Shown: positions 23,929 to 36,074 of the stretch, one piece after another | Position numbering within the stretch: position 1 is the stretch's first letter | How the letters are laid out: every line of letters starts with the position of its first letter | Assembly: GCF_964355755.1 (NCBI RefSeq) | Contig: NC_092680.1 | Coordinates: 10,953,001 to 11,017,000 of the forward strand | Direction of reading: 5' to 3' | From: Antedon mediterranea | Lineage: Eukaryota > Echinodermata > Crinoidea > Comatulida > Antedonidae | DNA length: 64,000 nucleotides | Translations under genes and position numbers: made by a program | The notes under the pieces: model-generated | Told to the model about the DNA's origin: nothing | What the model saw: only the letters and a program-made list of their open reading frames with translations | Databases searched by the model: none

Positions 23929-26028
23929 TTTTTTCGAAAATCACAAAATGGTCTAAAACGTCTTCAAATGCGATTTGAAGCTATTCTGTACACTTTGATG
24001 TTTTGTGTGAAAAAGTTTTGTCGAAATGCTCAAAATGGTCTAAAACGTTTTTAAATACGATATTAAGCTATTTTGTGATCTTTGATGTTTTTGTGTGAAA
24101 AGTTTTATCGAAATGCTCAAAATGGTCTAAAACGGTTTCTATAGCGATTTGAAGCTATTCTGTACACTTTGAAGTTTTGTGTGAAAAAGTTTTCTCGAAA
24201 TGCTCAAAATGGTCTAAAACGTTTTTATATACCATATTAAGCTATTTTGTGCACTTTGATGTTTTTTGTGAAAAGTTTTATCGAAATGCTCAAAATGGTC
24301 TAAAACGGTTTCTATTGTGATTTTAAGCACTTTGATGATTTTGTGTAACCAAGTTTCATCGAAATGTACAAAATGGTCTAAAACGTCTCCAAATGCGATT
24401 TGAAGCTATTCTAAGTACTTTTGTGTTTTTATGTTAACAAGTTTTTTCGAAAATCACAAAATGGTCTAAAACGTCTTCAAATGCGATTTGAAGCTATTCT
24501 GTACACTTTGATGTTTTGTGTGAAAAAGTTTTGTCGAAATGCTCAAAATGGTCTAAAACGTTTTTAAATACGATATTAAGCTATTTTGTGATCTTTGATG
24601 TTTTTGTGTGAAAAGTTTTATCAAAATGCTCAAAATGGTCTGAAACGGTTTCTAATGCGATTTGAAGCTATTCTGTACACTTTGAAGTTTTGTGTGAAAA
24701 AGTTTTCTCGAAATGCTCAAAATGGTCTAAAACGTTTTTATATACCATATTAAGCTATTCTGTACACTTTGATGTTTTGTGTGAAAAAGTTTTGTCAAAA
24801 TGCTCAAAATGGTCTAAAACGTTTTTAAAACGATATTAAGCTATTTTGTGATCTTTGATGTTTTTGTGTGAAAAGTTTTATCGAAATGCTCAAAATGGTC
24901 TAAAACGGTTTCTAATGCGATTTGAAGCTATTCTGTACACTTTGAAGTTTTGTGTGAAAAAGTTTTCTCGAAATGCTCAAAATGGTCTAAAACGTTTTTA
25001 TATACCATATTAAGCTATTTTGTGCACTTTGATGTTTTTTGTGAAAACTTTTATCGAAATGCTCAAAATGGTCTAAAACGGTTTCTATTGTGATTTTAAG
25101 CACTTTGATGATTTTGTGTAACCAAGTTTCATCGAAATGTACAAAATGGTCTAAAACGTCTCCAAATGCGATTTGAAGCTATTCTAAGTACTTTTGTGTT
25201 TTTATGTTAACAAGTTTTTTCGAAAATCACAAAATGGTCTAAAACGTCTTCAAATGCGATTTGAAGCTATTCTGTACACTTTGATGTTTTGTGTGAAAAA
25301 GTTTTGTCGAAATGCTCAAAATGGTCTAAAACGTTTTTAAATACGATATTAAGCTATTTTGTGATCTTTGATGTTTTTGTGTGAAAAGTTTTATCGAAAT
25401 GCTCAAAATGGTCTAAAATGGTTTCTATTGTGATTTTAAGCACTTTGATGATTTTGTGTAACCAAGTTTCATCGAAATGTACAAAATGGTCTAAAACGTC
25501 TCCAAATGCGATTTGAAGCTATTCTAAGTACTTTTGTGTTTTTATGTTAACAAGTTTTTTCGAAAATCACAAAATGGTCTAAAACGTTTTCAAATGCGAT
25601 TTGAAGCTATTCTGTACACTTTGGTGTTTTTATGTTAAAAAGTTTTTTCGAAAATCACAAAATGGTCTAAAACGTCTCAAAATGCGATTTGAAGCTATTC
25701 TGTACACTTTGATGTTTTGTGTGAAAAAGTTTTGTCGAAATGCTCAAAATGGTCTAAAACGTTTTTAAAACGATATTAAGCTATTTTGTGCTCTTTGATG
25801 TTTTTGTGTAACCAAGTTTCATCGAAATCAACAAAATGGTCTAATACGTCTCCAAATGCGATTTGAAGCTTTTCCAAGCACTTTGCTGTTTTTATGTTAA
25901 CAAGTTTTTTCGAAAATCACAAAATGGTCTAAAACGTCTTCAAATGCGATTTGAAGCTATTCTGTAGACTTTGATGTTTTGTGTGAAAAAGTTTTGTCGA
26001 AATGCTCAAAATGGTCTAAAACGTTTTT
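23929..26028 (+). repeat. 2.1 kb block, copy 2
   Basis: Copy of about 21,187-23,286. One difference is the type C head at about 24,141, which reads ctatagcgatttg. Another is that its first hexamer has taaaacgg where copy 1 has tgaaacgg. It carries the same D/A hybrid monomer near 24,740 (tatatacc head with ctattctgtacac middle). Confidence 0.86.
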
Positions 26029-29010
26029 AAATACGATATTAAGCTATTTTGTGATCTTTGATGTTTTTGTGTGAAAAGTTTTATCAAAATGCTCAAAATG
26101 GTCTGAAACGGTTTCTAATGCGATTTGAAGCTATTCTGTACACTTTGAAGTTTTGTGTGAAAAAGTTTTCTCGAAATGCTTAAAATGGTCTAAAACGTTT
26201 TTATATACCATATTAAGCTATTTTGTGCACTTTGATGTTTTTTGTGAAAAGTTTTATCGAAATGCTCAAAATGGTCTAAAACGGTTTCTATTTGGATTTT
26301 AAGCACTTTGATGATTTTGTGTAACCAAGTTTCATCGAAATGTACAAAATGGTCTAAAACGTCTCCAAATGCGATTTGAAGCTATTCTAAGTACTTTTGT
26401 GTTTTTATGTTAACAAGTTTTTTCGAAAATCACAAAATGGTCTAAAACGTCTTCAAATGCGATTTGAAGCTATTCTGTACACTTTTATGTTTTGTGTGAA
26501 AAAGTTTTGTCGAAATTCTCAAAATGGTCTAAAACGTTTTTAAATACGATATTAAGCTGTTTTGTGCACTTTGATGATTTGTGTGAAAAGTTTTAACGAA
26601 ATGCTCAAAATGGTCAAAAACGGTTTCTAATGTGATTTTAAGCACTTTGATGTTTTTGTGTAACCAAGTTTTTTCAAAAATCACAAAATGGTCTAAAACG
26701 TCTCCAAATGCGATTTGAAGCTTTTCTAAGCACTTTGGTGTTTTTATGTTAACAAGTTTTTTCGAAAATCACAAAATGGTCTAAAACGTCTCCAAATGCG
26801 ATTTGAAGATATTCTGAGCACTTTGGTGTTTTTATGTTAAAAAGTTTTTTCGAAAATCACAAAATAGTCTAAAACGTCTCCAAATGCGATTTGAAGCTAT
26901 TCTGTACACTTTGATGTTTTGTGTGAAAAAGTTTTGTCAAAATGCTCAAAATGGTCTAAAACGTTTTTAAAACGATATTAAGCTATTTTGTGCTCTTTGA
27001 TGTTTTTGTGTAACCAAGTTTCATCGAAAATCACAAAATGGTCTAAAACGTCTCAAAATGCGATTTGAAGCTTTTCTAAGCACTTTGGTGTTTTTATGTT
27101 AACAAGTTTTTTCGAAAATCACGAAATGGTCTAAAATGTCTCCAAATGCGATTTGAAGATATTCTGAGCACTTTGGTGTTTTTATGTTAAAAAGTTTTTT
27201 CGAAAATCACAAAATGGTCTAAAACGTCTCCAAATGCGATTTGAAGCTCTTCTGTACACTTTGATGTTTTGTGTGAAAAAGTTTTGTCGAAATGCTCAAA
27301 ATGGTCTAAAACGTTTTTAAATACGATATTAAGCTGTTTTGTGCACTTTGATGATTTGTGTGAAAAGTTTTAACGAAATGCTCAAAATGGTCTAAAACGG
27401 TTTCTAATGTGATTTTAAGCACTTTGATGTTTTTGTGTAACAAAGTTTTTTCGAAAATCACAAAATAGTCTAAAACGTCTCCAAATGCGATTTGAAGCTT
27501 TTCTAAGCACTTTGGTGTTTTTATGTTAACAAGTTTTTTCGAAAATCACAAAATGGTCTAAAACGTCTCCAAATGCGATTTGAGGATATTCTGAGCACTT
27601 TGGTGTTTTTTTGTTAAAAAGTTTTTTCGAAAATCACAAAATGGTCTAAAACGTCTCCAAATTTTATTTGAAGCTATTCTGTACACTTTGATGTTTTGTG
27701 TGAAAAAGTTTTGTCGAAATGCTCAAAATGGTCTAAAACGTTTTTAAATACGATATTAAGCTATTTTGTGATCTTTGATGTTTTTGTGTGAAAAGTTTTA
27801 TCGAAATGCTCAAAATGGTCTAAAACGGTTTCTATTGTGATTTTAAGCACTTTGATGATTTTGTGTAACCAAGTTTCATCGAAATGTAAAAAATGGTCTA
27901 AAACGTCTCCAAATGCGATTTGAAGCTATTCTAAGTACTTTTGTGTTTTTATGTTAACAAGTTTTATCGAAAATCACAAAATGGTCTAAAACGTCTCCAA
28001 ATGCGATTTGAAGCTATTCTGTACACTTTGATGTTTTGTGTGAAAAAGTTTTGTCGAAATGCTCAAAATGGTCTAAAACGTTTTTAAATACGATATTAAG
28101 CTATTTTGTGATCTTTGATGTTTTTGTGTGAAAAGTTTTATCGAAATGCTCAAAATGGTCTAAAACGGTTTCTATTGTGATTTTAAGCACTTTGATGATT
28201 TTGTGTAACCAAGTTTCATCGAAATGTACAAAATGGTCTAAAACGTCTCCAAATGCGATTTGAAGCTATTCTAAGTACTTTTGTGTTTTTATGTTAACAA
28301 GTTTTTTCGAAAATCACAAAATGGTCTAAAACGTCTTCAAATGCGATTTGAAGCTATTCTGTACACTTTGATGTTTTGTGTGAAAAAGTTTTGTCAAAAT
28401 GCTCAAAATGGTCTAAAACGTTTTTAAAACGATATTAAGCTATTTTGTGCTCTTTGATGTTTTTGTGTAACCAAGTTTCATCGATAATCACAAAATGGTC
28501 TAAAACGTCTCCAAATGCGATTTGAAGCTTTTTTAAGCACTTTGGTGTTTTTATGTTAACAAGTTTTTTCGAAAATCACGAAATGGTCTAAAATGTCTCC
28601 AAATGCGATTTGAAGATATTCTGAGCACTTTGATGTTTTTGTGTGAAAAGTTTGATCGAAATGCTCAAAATGGTCTAAAACGGTTTCTAATGCGATTTGA
28701 AGCTATTCTGTACACTTTGAAGTTTTTGGTGAAAAAGTTTTCTCGAAATGCTCAAAATGGTCTAAAACGTTTTTATATACCATATTAAGCTATTTTGTGC
28801 ACTTTTATGTTTTGTGTGAAAAAGTTTTGTCGAAATGCTCAAAATGGTCTAAAACGTTTTTAAATACGATATTAAGCTGTTTTGTGCACTTTGATGATTT
28901 GTGTGAAAAGTTTTAACGAAATGCTCAAAATGGTCTAAAACGGTTTCTAATGAGATTTTAAGCACTTTGATGTTTTTGTGTAACCAAGTTTTTTCGAAAA
29001 TCACAAAATG
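25846..29010 (+). repeat. 3.15 kb block returning at 52,515-55,665
   Basis: Offset 26,655 is constant: gcttttcc 25,868 to 52,523, cacttttatg near 26,480 to near 53,135, tcgataatcac 28,481 to 55,136, and the G/B hybrid 28,603 to 55,258. Local defects are cgtctccaaattttatttg near 27,652 and aagtttgatcg near 28,650. It overlaps the end of the 2,742 bp pair and the start of block M copy 2, so block families are nested. Confidence 0.85.
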
Positions 29011-32000
29011 GTCTAAAACGTCTCTAAATGCGATTTCAAGCTTTTCTAAGCACTTTGGTGTTTTTATGTTAACAAGTTTTTTCGAAAATCACAAAATGGT
29101 CTAAAACGTCTCCAAATGCGATTTGAGGATATTCTGAGCACTTTGGTGTTTTTATGTTAAAAAGTTTTTTCGAAAATCACAAAATGGTCTAAAACGTCTC
29201 AAAATGCGATTTGAAGCTATTCTGTACACTTTGATGTTTTGTGTGAAAAAGTTTTGTCGAAATGCTCAAAATGGTCTAAAACGTTTTTAAAACGATATTA
29301 AGCTATTTTGTGCTCTTTGATGTTTTTGTGTAACCAAGTTTCATCGAAATCAACAAAATGGTCTAATACGTCTCCAAATGCGATTTGAAGCTTTTACAAG
29401 CACTTTGCTGTTTTTATGTTAACAAGTTTTTTCAAAAATCACAAAATGGTCTAAAACGTCTTCAAATGCGATTTGAAGCTATTCTGTACACTTTGATGTT
29501 TTGTGTGAAAAAGTTTTGTCGAAATGCTCAAAATGGTCTAAAACGTTTTTAAATACAATATTAAGCTATTTTGTGATCTTTGATGTTTTTGTGTGAAAAG
29601 TTTTATCGAAATGCTCAAAATGGTCTAAAACGGTTTCTAATGCGATTTGAAGCTATTCGGTACACTTTGAAGTTTTTTGTGAAAAAGTTTTCTCGAAATG
29701 CTCAAAATGGTCTAAAAAGTTTTTATATACCATATTAAGCTATTTTGTGCACTTTGATGTTTTTTGTGAAAAGTTTTATCGAAATGCTCAAAATGGTCTA
29801 AAACGGTTTCTATTGTGATTTTAAGCACTTTGATGATTTTGTGTAACCAAGTTTCATCGAAATGTACAAAATGGTCTAAAACGTCTCCAAATGCGATTTG
29901 AAGCTATTCTAAGTACTTTTGTGTTTTTATGTTAACAAGTTTTTTCGAAAATCACAAAATGGTCTAAAACGTCTTCAAATGCGATTTGAAGCTATTCTGT
30001 ACACTTTGATGTTTTGTGTGAAAAAGTTTTGTCGAAATGCTCAAAATGGTCTAAAACGTTTTTAAATACGATATTAAGCTATTTTGTGATCTTTGATGTT
30101 TTTGTGTGAAAAGTTTTATCGAAATGCTCAAAATGGTCTAAAACGGTTTCTAATGCGATTTGAAGCTATTCTGTACACTTTGAAGTTTTTTGTGAAAAAG
30201 TTTTCTCGAAATGCTCAAAATGGTCTAAAACGTTTTTATATACCATATTAAGCTATTTTGTGCACTTTGATGTTTTTTGTGAAAAGTTTTATCGAAATTC
30301 TCAAAATGGTCTAAAACGGTTTCTATTGTGACTTTAAGCACTTTGATGATTTTGTGTAACCAAGTTTCATCGAAATGTACAAAATGGTCTAAAACGTCTC
30401 CAAATGCGATTTGAAGCTCTTCTGTACACTTTGATGTTTTGTGTGAAAAAGTTTTGTCGAAATTCTCAAAATGGTCTAAAACGTTTTTAAATATGATATT
30501 AAGCTGTTTTGTGCACTTTGATGATTTGTGTGAAAAGTTTTAACGAAATGCTCAAAATGGTCAAAAACGGTTTCTAATGTGATTTTAAACACTTTGATGT
30601 TTTTGTGTAACCAAGTTTTTTCAAAAATCACAAAATGGTCTAAAACGTCTCCAAATGCGATTTGAAGCTTTTCTAAGCACTTTGGTGTTTTTATGTTAAC
30701 AAGTTTTTTCGAAAATCACAAAATGGTCTAAAACGTCTCTAAATGCGATTTGAAGATATTCTGAGCACTTTGGTGTTTTTATGTTAAAAAGTTTTTTCGA
30801 AAATCACAAAATAGTCTAAACCGTCTCAAAATGCGATTTGAAGCTATTCTGTACACTTTGATGTTTTGTGTGAAAAAGTTTTGTCGAAATGCTCAAAATG
30901 GTCTAAAACGTTTTTAAAACGATATTAAGCTATTTTGTGCTCTTTGATGTTTTTGTGTAACCAAGTTTCATCGAAAATCACAAAATGGTCTAAAACGTCT
31001 CCAAATGCGATTTGAAGCTTTTCTAAGCACTTTGGTGTTTTTATGTTAACAAGTTTTTTCGAAAATCACGAAATGGTCTAAAATGTCTCCAAATGCGATT
31101 TGAAGATATTCTGAGCACTTTGGTGTTTTTATGTTAAAACGTTTTTTCGAAAATCACAAAATGGTCTAAAACGTCTCCAAATGCGATTTGAAGCTCTTCT
31201 GTACACTTTGATGTTTTGTGTAAAAAATTTTAGTCGAAATGCTCAAAATGGTCTAAAACGTTTTTAAATACGATATTAAGCTGTTTTGTGCACTTTGATG
31301 ATTTGTGTGAAAAGTTTTAACGAAATGCTCAAAATGGTCTAAAACGGTTTCTAATGTGATTTTAAGCACTTTGATGTTTTTGTGTAACCAAGTTTTTTCG
31401 AAAATCACAAAATTGTCTAAAACGTCTCCAAATGCGATTTGAAGCTTTTCTAAGCACTTTGGTGTTTTTATGTTAACAAGTTTTTTCGAAAATCACAAAA
31501 TGGTCTAAAACGTCTCCAAATGCGATTTGAAGCTATTCTGCACACTTTGATGTTTTGTGTGAAAAAGTTTTGTCGAAATACTCAAAATGGTCTAAAACGT
31601 TTTTAAAACGATATTAAGCTATTTTGTGCTCTTTGATGTTTTTGTGTAACCAAGTTTCATCGAAATCAACAAAATGGTCTAATACGTCTCCAAATGCGAT
31701 TTGAAGCTTTTCCAAGCACTTTGCTTTTTTTATGTTAACAAGTTTTTTCGAAAATCACAAAATGGTCTAAAACGTCTTCAAATGCGATTTGAAGCTATTC
31801 TGTACACTTTGATATTTTGTGTGAAAAAGTTTTGTCGAAATGCTCAAAATGGTCTAAAACGTTTTTAAATACGATATTAAGCTATTTTGTGATCTTTGAT
31901 GTTTTTGTGTGAAAAGTTTTATCGAAATGCTCAAAATGGTCTAAAACGGTTTCAAATGCGATTTGAAGCTATTCTGTACACTTTGAAGTTTTTTGTGAAA

Positions 32001-32286
32001 AAGTTTTCTCGAAATGCTCAAAATGGTCTAAAACGTTTTTATATACCATATTAACCTATTTTGGGCACTTTGATGTTTTTTGTGAAAAGTTTTATCGAAA
32101 TGCTCAAAATGGTCTAAAACGGTTTCTATTGTGATTTTAAGCACTTTGATGATTTTGTGTAACCAAGTTTCATCGAAATGTACAAAATGGTCTAAAACGT
32201 CTCCAAATGCGATTTGAAGCTATTCTAAGTACTTTTGTGTTTTTATGTTAACAAGTTTTTTCGAAAATCACAAAATGGTCTAAAAC
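28358..32286 (+). repeat. Block M, 3.9 kb copy 2
   Basis: Copy of 11,262-15,190. A 3.3 kb part (28,561-31,860) also returns at 44,045-47,344 with offset 15,484. A cluster of three substitutions within 11 bp lies near 31,222-31,235 (gtgtaaaaaattttagtcg). The H monomer at 31,291 reads gcacttt where related blocks read gcagttt. Confidence 0.85.
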
Positions 32287-32421
32287 GTCTTCAAATGCGA
32301 TTTGAAGCTATTCTGTACACTTTGATGTTTTGTGTGAAAAAGTTTTGTCGAAATGCTCAAAATGGTCTAAAACGTTTTTAAATACGATATTAAGCTATTT
32401 TGTGATCTTTGATGTTTTTGT
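31276..32421 (+). repeat. 1,146 bp tandem duplication, unit 1
   Basis: Repeats at 32,422-33,566 with offset 1,146. The rare gatattttgtgtg (31,811 and 32,957) and cacaaaattgtc are shared. 1,146 is 13 monomers plus 15 bp, so the exchange was out of register. Confidence 0.86.
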
Positions 32422-32476
32422 TTAAGCTGTTTTGTGCAGTTTGATGATTTGTGTGAAAAGTTTTAACGAAATGCTC
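32359..32476 (+). repeat. 118 bp fused monomer at duplication junction
   Basis: Core sites 32,359 and 32,477 are 118 bp apart. A type B monomer runs to gatgtttttg (32,411-32,420) and is joined to ttaagctgttttgtgcag of type H. The two parts are about 31 bp out of register. This is the join between the two 1,146 bp units. Confidence 0.9.
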
Positions 32477-33566
32477 AAAATGGTCTAAAACGGTTTCTAA
32501 TGTGATTTTAAGCACTTTGATGTTTTTGTGTAACCAAGTTTTTTCGAAAATCACAAAATTGTCTAAAACGTCTCCAAATGCGATTTGAAGCTTTTCTAAG
32601 CACTTTGGTGTTTTTATGTTAACAAGTTTTTTCGAAAATCACAAAATGGTCTAAAACGTCTCCAAATGCGATTTGAAGCTATTCTGCACACTTTGATGTT
32701 TTGTGTGAAAAAGTTTTGTCGAAATACTCAAAATGGTCTAAAACGTTTTTAAAACGATATTAAGCTATTTTGTGCTCTTTGATGTTTTTGTGTAACCAAG
32801 TTTCATCGAAATCAACAAAATGGTCTAATACGTCTCCAAATGCGATTTGAAGCTTTTCCAAGCACTTTGCTTTTTTTATGTTAACAAGTTTTTTCGAAAA
32901 TCACAAAATGGTCTAAAACGTCTTCAAATGCGATTTGAAGCTATTCTGTACACTTTGATATTTTGTGTGAAAAAGTTTTGTCGAAATGCTCAAAATGGTC
33001 TAAAACGTTTTTAAATACGATATTAAGCTATTTTGTGATCTTTGATGTTTTTGTGTGAAAAGTTTTATCGAAATGCTCAAAATGGTCTAAAACGGTTTCA
33101 AATGCGATTTGAAGCTATTCTGTACACTTTGAAGTTTTTTGTGAAAAAGTTTTCTCGAAATGCTCAAAATGGTCTAAAACGTTTTTATATACCATATTAA
33201 CCTATTTTGGGCACTTTGATGTTTTTTGTGAAAAGTTTTATCGAAATGCTCAAAATGGTCTAAAACGGTTTCTATTGTGATTTTAAGCACTTTGATGATT
33301 TTGTGTAACCAAGTTTCATCGAAATGTACAAAATGGTCTAAAACGTCTCCAAATGCGATTTGAAGCTATTCTAAGTACTTTTGTGTTTTTATGTTAACAA
33401 GTTTTTTCGAAAATCACAAAATGGTCTAAAACGTCTTCAAATGCGATTTGAAGCTATTCTGTACACTTTGATGTTTTGTGTGAAAAAGTTTTGTCGAAAT
33501 GCTCAAAATGGTCTAAAACGTTTTTAAATACGATATTAAGCTATTTTGTGATCTTTGATGTTTTTG
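32422..33566 (+). repeat. 1,146 bp tandem duplication, unit 2
   Basis: Near-identical to 31,276-32,421. It differs at the H monomer (gcagttt at 32,437 against gcacttt at 31,291). It leaves the match at 33,567, where the normal gtgtgaaaag tail of type B continues. Confidence 0.85.
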
Positions 33567-36074
33567 TGTGAAAAGTTTTATCGAAATGCTCAAAATGGTC
33601 TGAAACGGTTTCTAATGCGATTTGAAGCTATTCTGTACACTTTGAAGTTTTTTGTGAAAAAGTTTTCTCGAAATGCTCAAAATGGTCTAAAACGTTTTTA
33701 TATACCATATTAAGCTAATTTGTGCACTTTGATGTTTTTTGTGAAAAGTTTTATCGAAATGCTCAAAATGGTCTAAAACGGTTTCTATTGTGATTTTAAG
33801 CACTTTGATGATTTTGTGTAACCAAGTTTCATCGAAATGTACAAAATGGTCTAAAACGTCTCCAAATGCGATTTGAAGCTTTTCTAAGCACTTTGGTGTT
33901 TTTATGTTAACAAGTTTTTTTGAAAATCACAAAATGGTCTAAAACGTCTCCAAATGCGATTTGAAGATATTCTGAGCACTTTGGTGTTTTTATGTTAAAA
34001 AGTTTTTTCGAAAATCACAAAATAGTCTAAAAAGTCTCAAAATGCGATTTGAAGCTATTCTGTACACTTTGATGTTTTGTGTGAAAAAGTTTTGTCGAAA
34101 TGCTCAAAATGGTCTAAAACGTTTTTAAATACGATATTAAGCTGTTTTGTGCAGTTTGATGATTTGTGTGAAAAGTTTTAACGAAATGCTCAAAATGGTC
34201 TAAAACGGTTTCTAATGCGATTGGAAGCTATTCTGTACACTTTGAAGTTTTTTGTGAAAAAGTTTTCTCGAAATGCTCAAAATGGTCTAAAACGTTTTTA
34301 TATACCATATTAAGCTATTTTGTGCACTTTGATGTTTTTTGTGAAAAGTTTTATCGAAATTCTCAAAATGGTCTAAAACGGTTTCTATTGTGATTTTAAG
34401 CACTTTGATGATTTTGTGTAACCAAGTTTCATCGAAATGTACAAAATGGTCTAAAACGTCTCCAAATGCGATTTGAAGCTCTTCTGTACACTTTGATGTT
34501 TTGTGTGAAAAAGTTTTGTCGAAATTCTCAAAATGGTCTAAAACGTTTTTAAATACGATATTAAGCTGTTTTGTGCACTTTGATGATTTGTGTGAAAAGT
34601 TTTAACGAAATGCTCAAAATGGTCAAAAACGGTTTCTAATGTGATTTTAAGCACTTTGATGTTTTTGTGTAACCAAGTTTTTTCAAAAATCACAAAATGG
34701 TCTAAAACGTCTCCAAATGCGATTTGAGGATATTCTGAGCACTTTGGTGTTTTTATGTTAAAAAGTTTTTTCGAAAATCACAAAATGGTCTAAAACGTCT
34801 CAAAATGCGATTTGAAGCTATTCTGTACACTTTGATGTTTTGTGTGAAAAAGTTTTGTCGAAATGCTCAAAATGGTCTAAAACGTTTTTAAAACGATATT
34901 AAGCTATTTTGTGCTCTTTGATGTTTTTGTGTAACCAAGTTTCATCGAAATCAACAAAATGGTCTAATACGTCTCCAAATGCGATTTGAAGCTTTTCCAA
35001 GAACTTTGCTGTTTTTATGTTAACAAGTTTTTTCGAAAATCACAAAATGGTCTAAAACGTCTTCAAATGCGATTTGGAGCTATTCTGTACACTTTGATGT
35101 TTTGTGTGAAAAAGTTTTGTCGAAATGCTCAAAATGGTCTAAAACGTTTTTAAATACGATATTAAGCTATTTTGTGATCTTTGATGTTTTTGTGTGAAAA
35201 GTTTTATCAAAATGCTCAAAATGGTCTGAAACGGTTTCTAATGCGATTTGAAGCTATTCTGTACACTTTGAAGTTTTGTGTGAAAAAGTTTTCTCGAAAT
35301 GCTCAAAATGGTCTAAAACGTTTTTATATACCATATTAAGCTATTTTGTGCACTTTGATGTTTTTTGTGAAAAGTTTTATCGAAATGCTCAAAATGGTCT
35401 AAAACGGTTTCTATTGGGATTTTAAGCACTTTGATGATTTTGTGTAACCAAGTTTCATCGAAATGTACAAAATGGTCTAAAACGTCTCCAAATGCGATTT
35501 GAGGATATTCTGAGCACTTTGGTGTTTTTTTGTTAAAAAGCTTTTTCGAAAATCACAAAATGGTCTAAAACGTCTCCAAATGCGATTTGAAGCTATTCTG
35601 TACACTTTGATGTTTTGTGTGAAAAAGTTTTGTCGAAATGCTCAAAATGGTCTAAAACGTTTTTAAATACGATATTAAGCTATTTTGTGATCTTTGATGT
35701 TTTTGTGTGAAAAGTTTTATCGAAAGGCTCAAAATGGTCTAAAATGGTTTCTATTGTGATTTTAAGCACTTTGATGATTTTGTGTAACCAAGTTTCATCG
35801 AAATGTACAAAATGGTCTAAAACGTCTCCAAATGCGATTTGAAGCTATTCTAAGTACTTTTGTGTTTTTATGTTAACAAGTTTTTTCGAAAATCACAAAA
35901 TGGTCTAAAACGTCTTCAAATGCGATTTGAAGCTATTCTGTACACTTTGATGTTTTGTGTGAAAAAGTTTTGTCAAAATGCTCAAAATGGTCTAAAACGT
36001 TTTTAAAACGATATTAAGCTATTTTGTGCTCTTTGATGTTTTTATGTTAACAAGTTTTTTCGAAAATCACAAAA
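33567..36074 (+). repeat. Mosaic HOR region
   Basis: Holds only satellite. About 33,567-34,060 resembles 15,950-16,430 and 39,540-40,010 (aatttgtgcac, tttttttgaaaatc). About 34,130-34,330 resembles 18,080-18,280. About 34,690-35,480 has G-A-B'-K-A-B-C-D-E. A hybrid monomer at 35,984-36,070 joins a B' head (gctctttgatg) to a J tail (tttttatgttaac). Confidence 0.75.
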
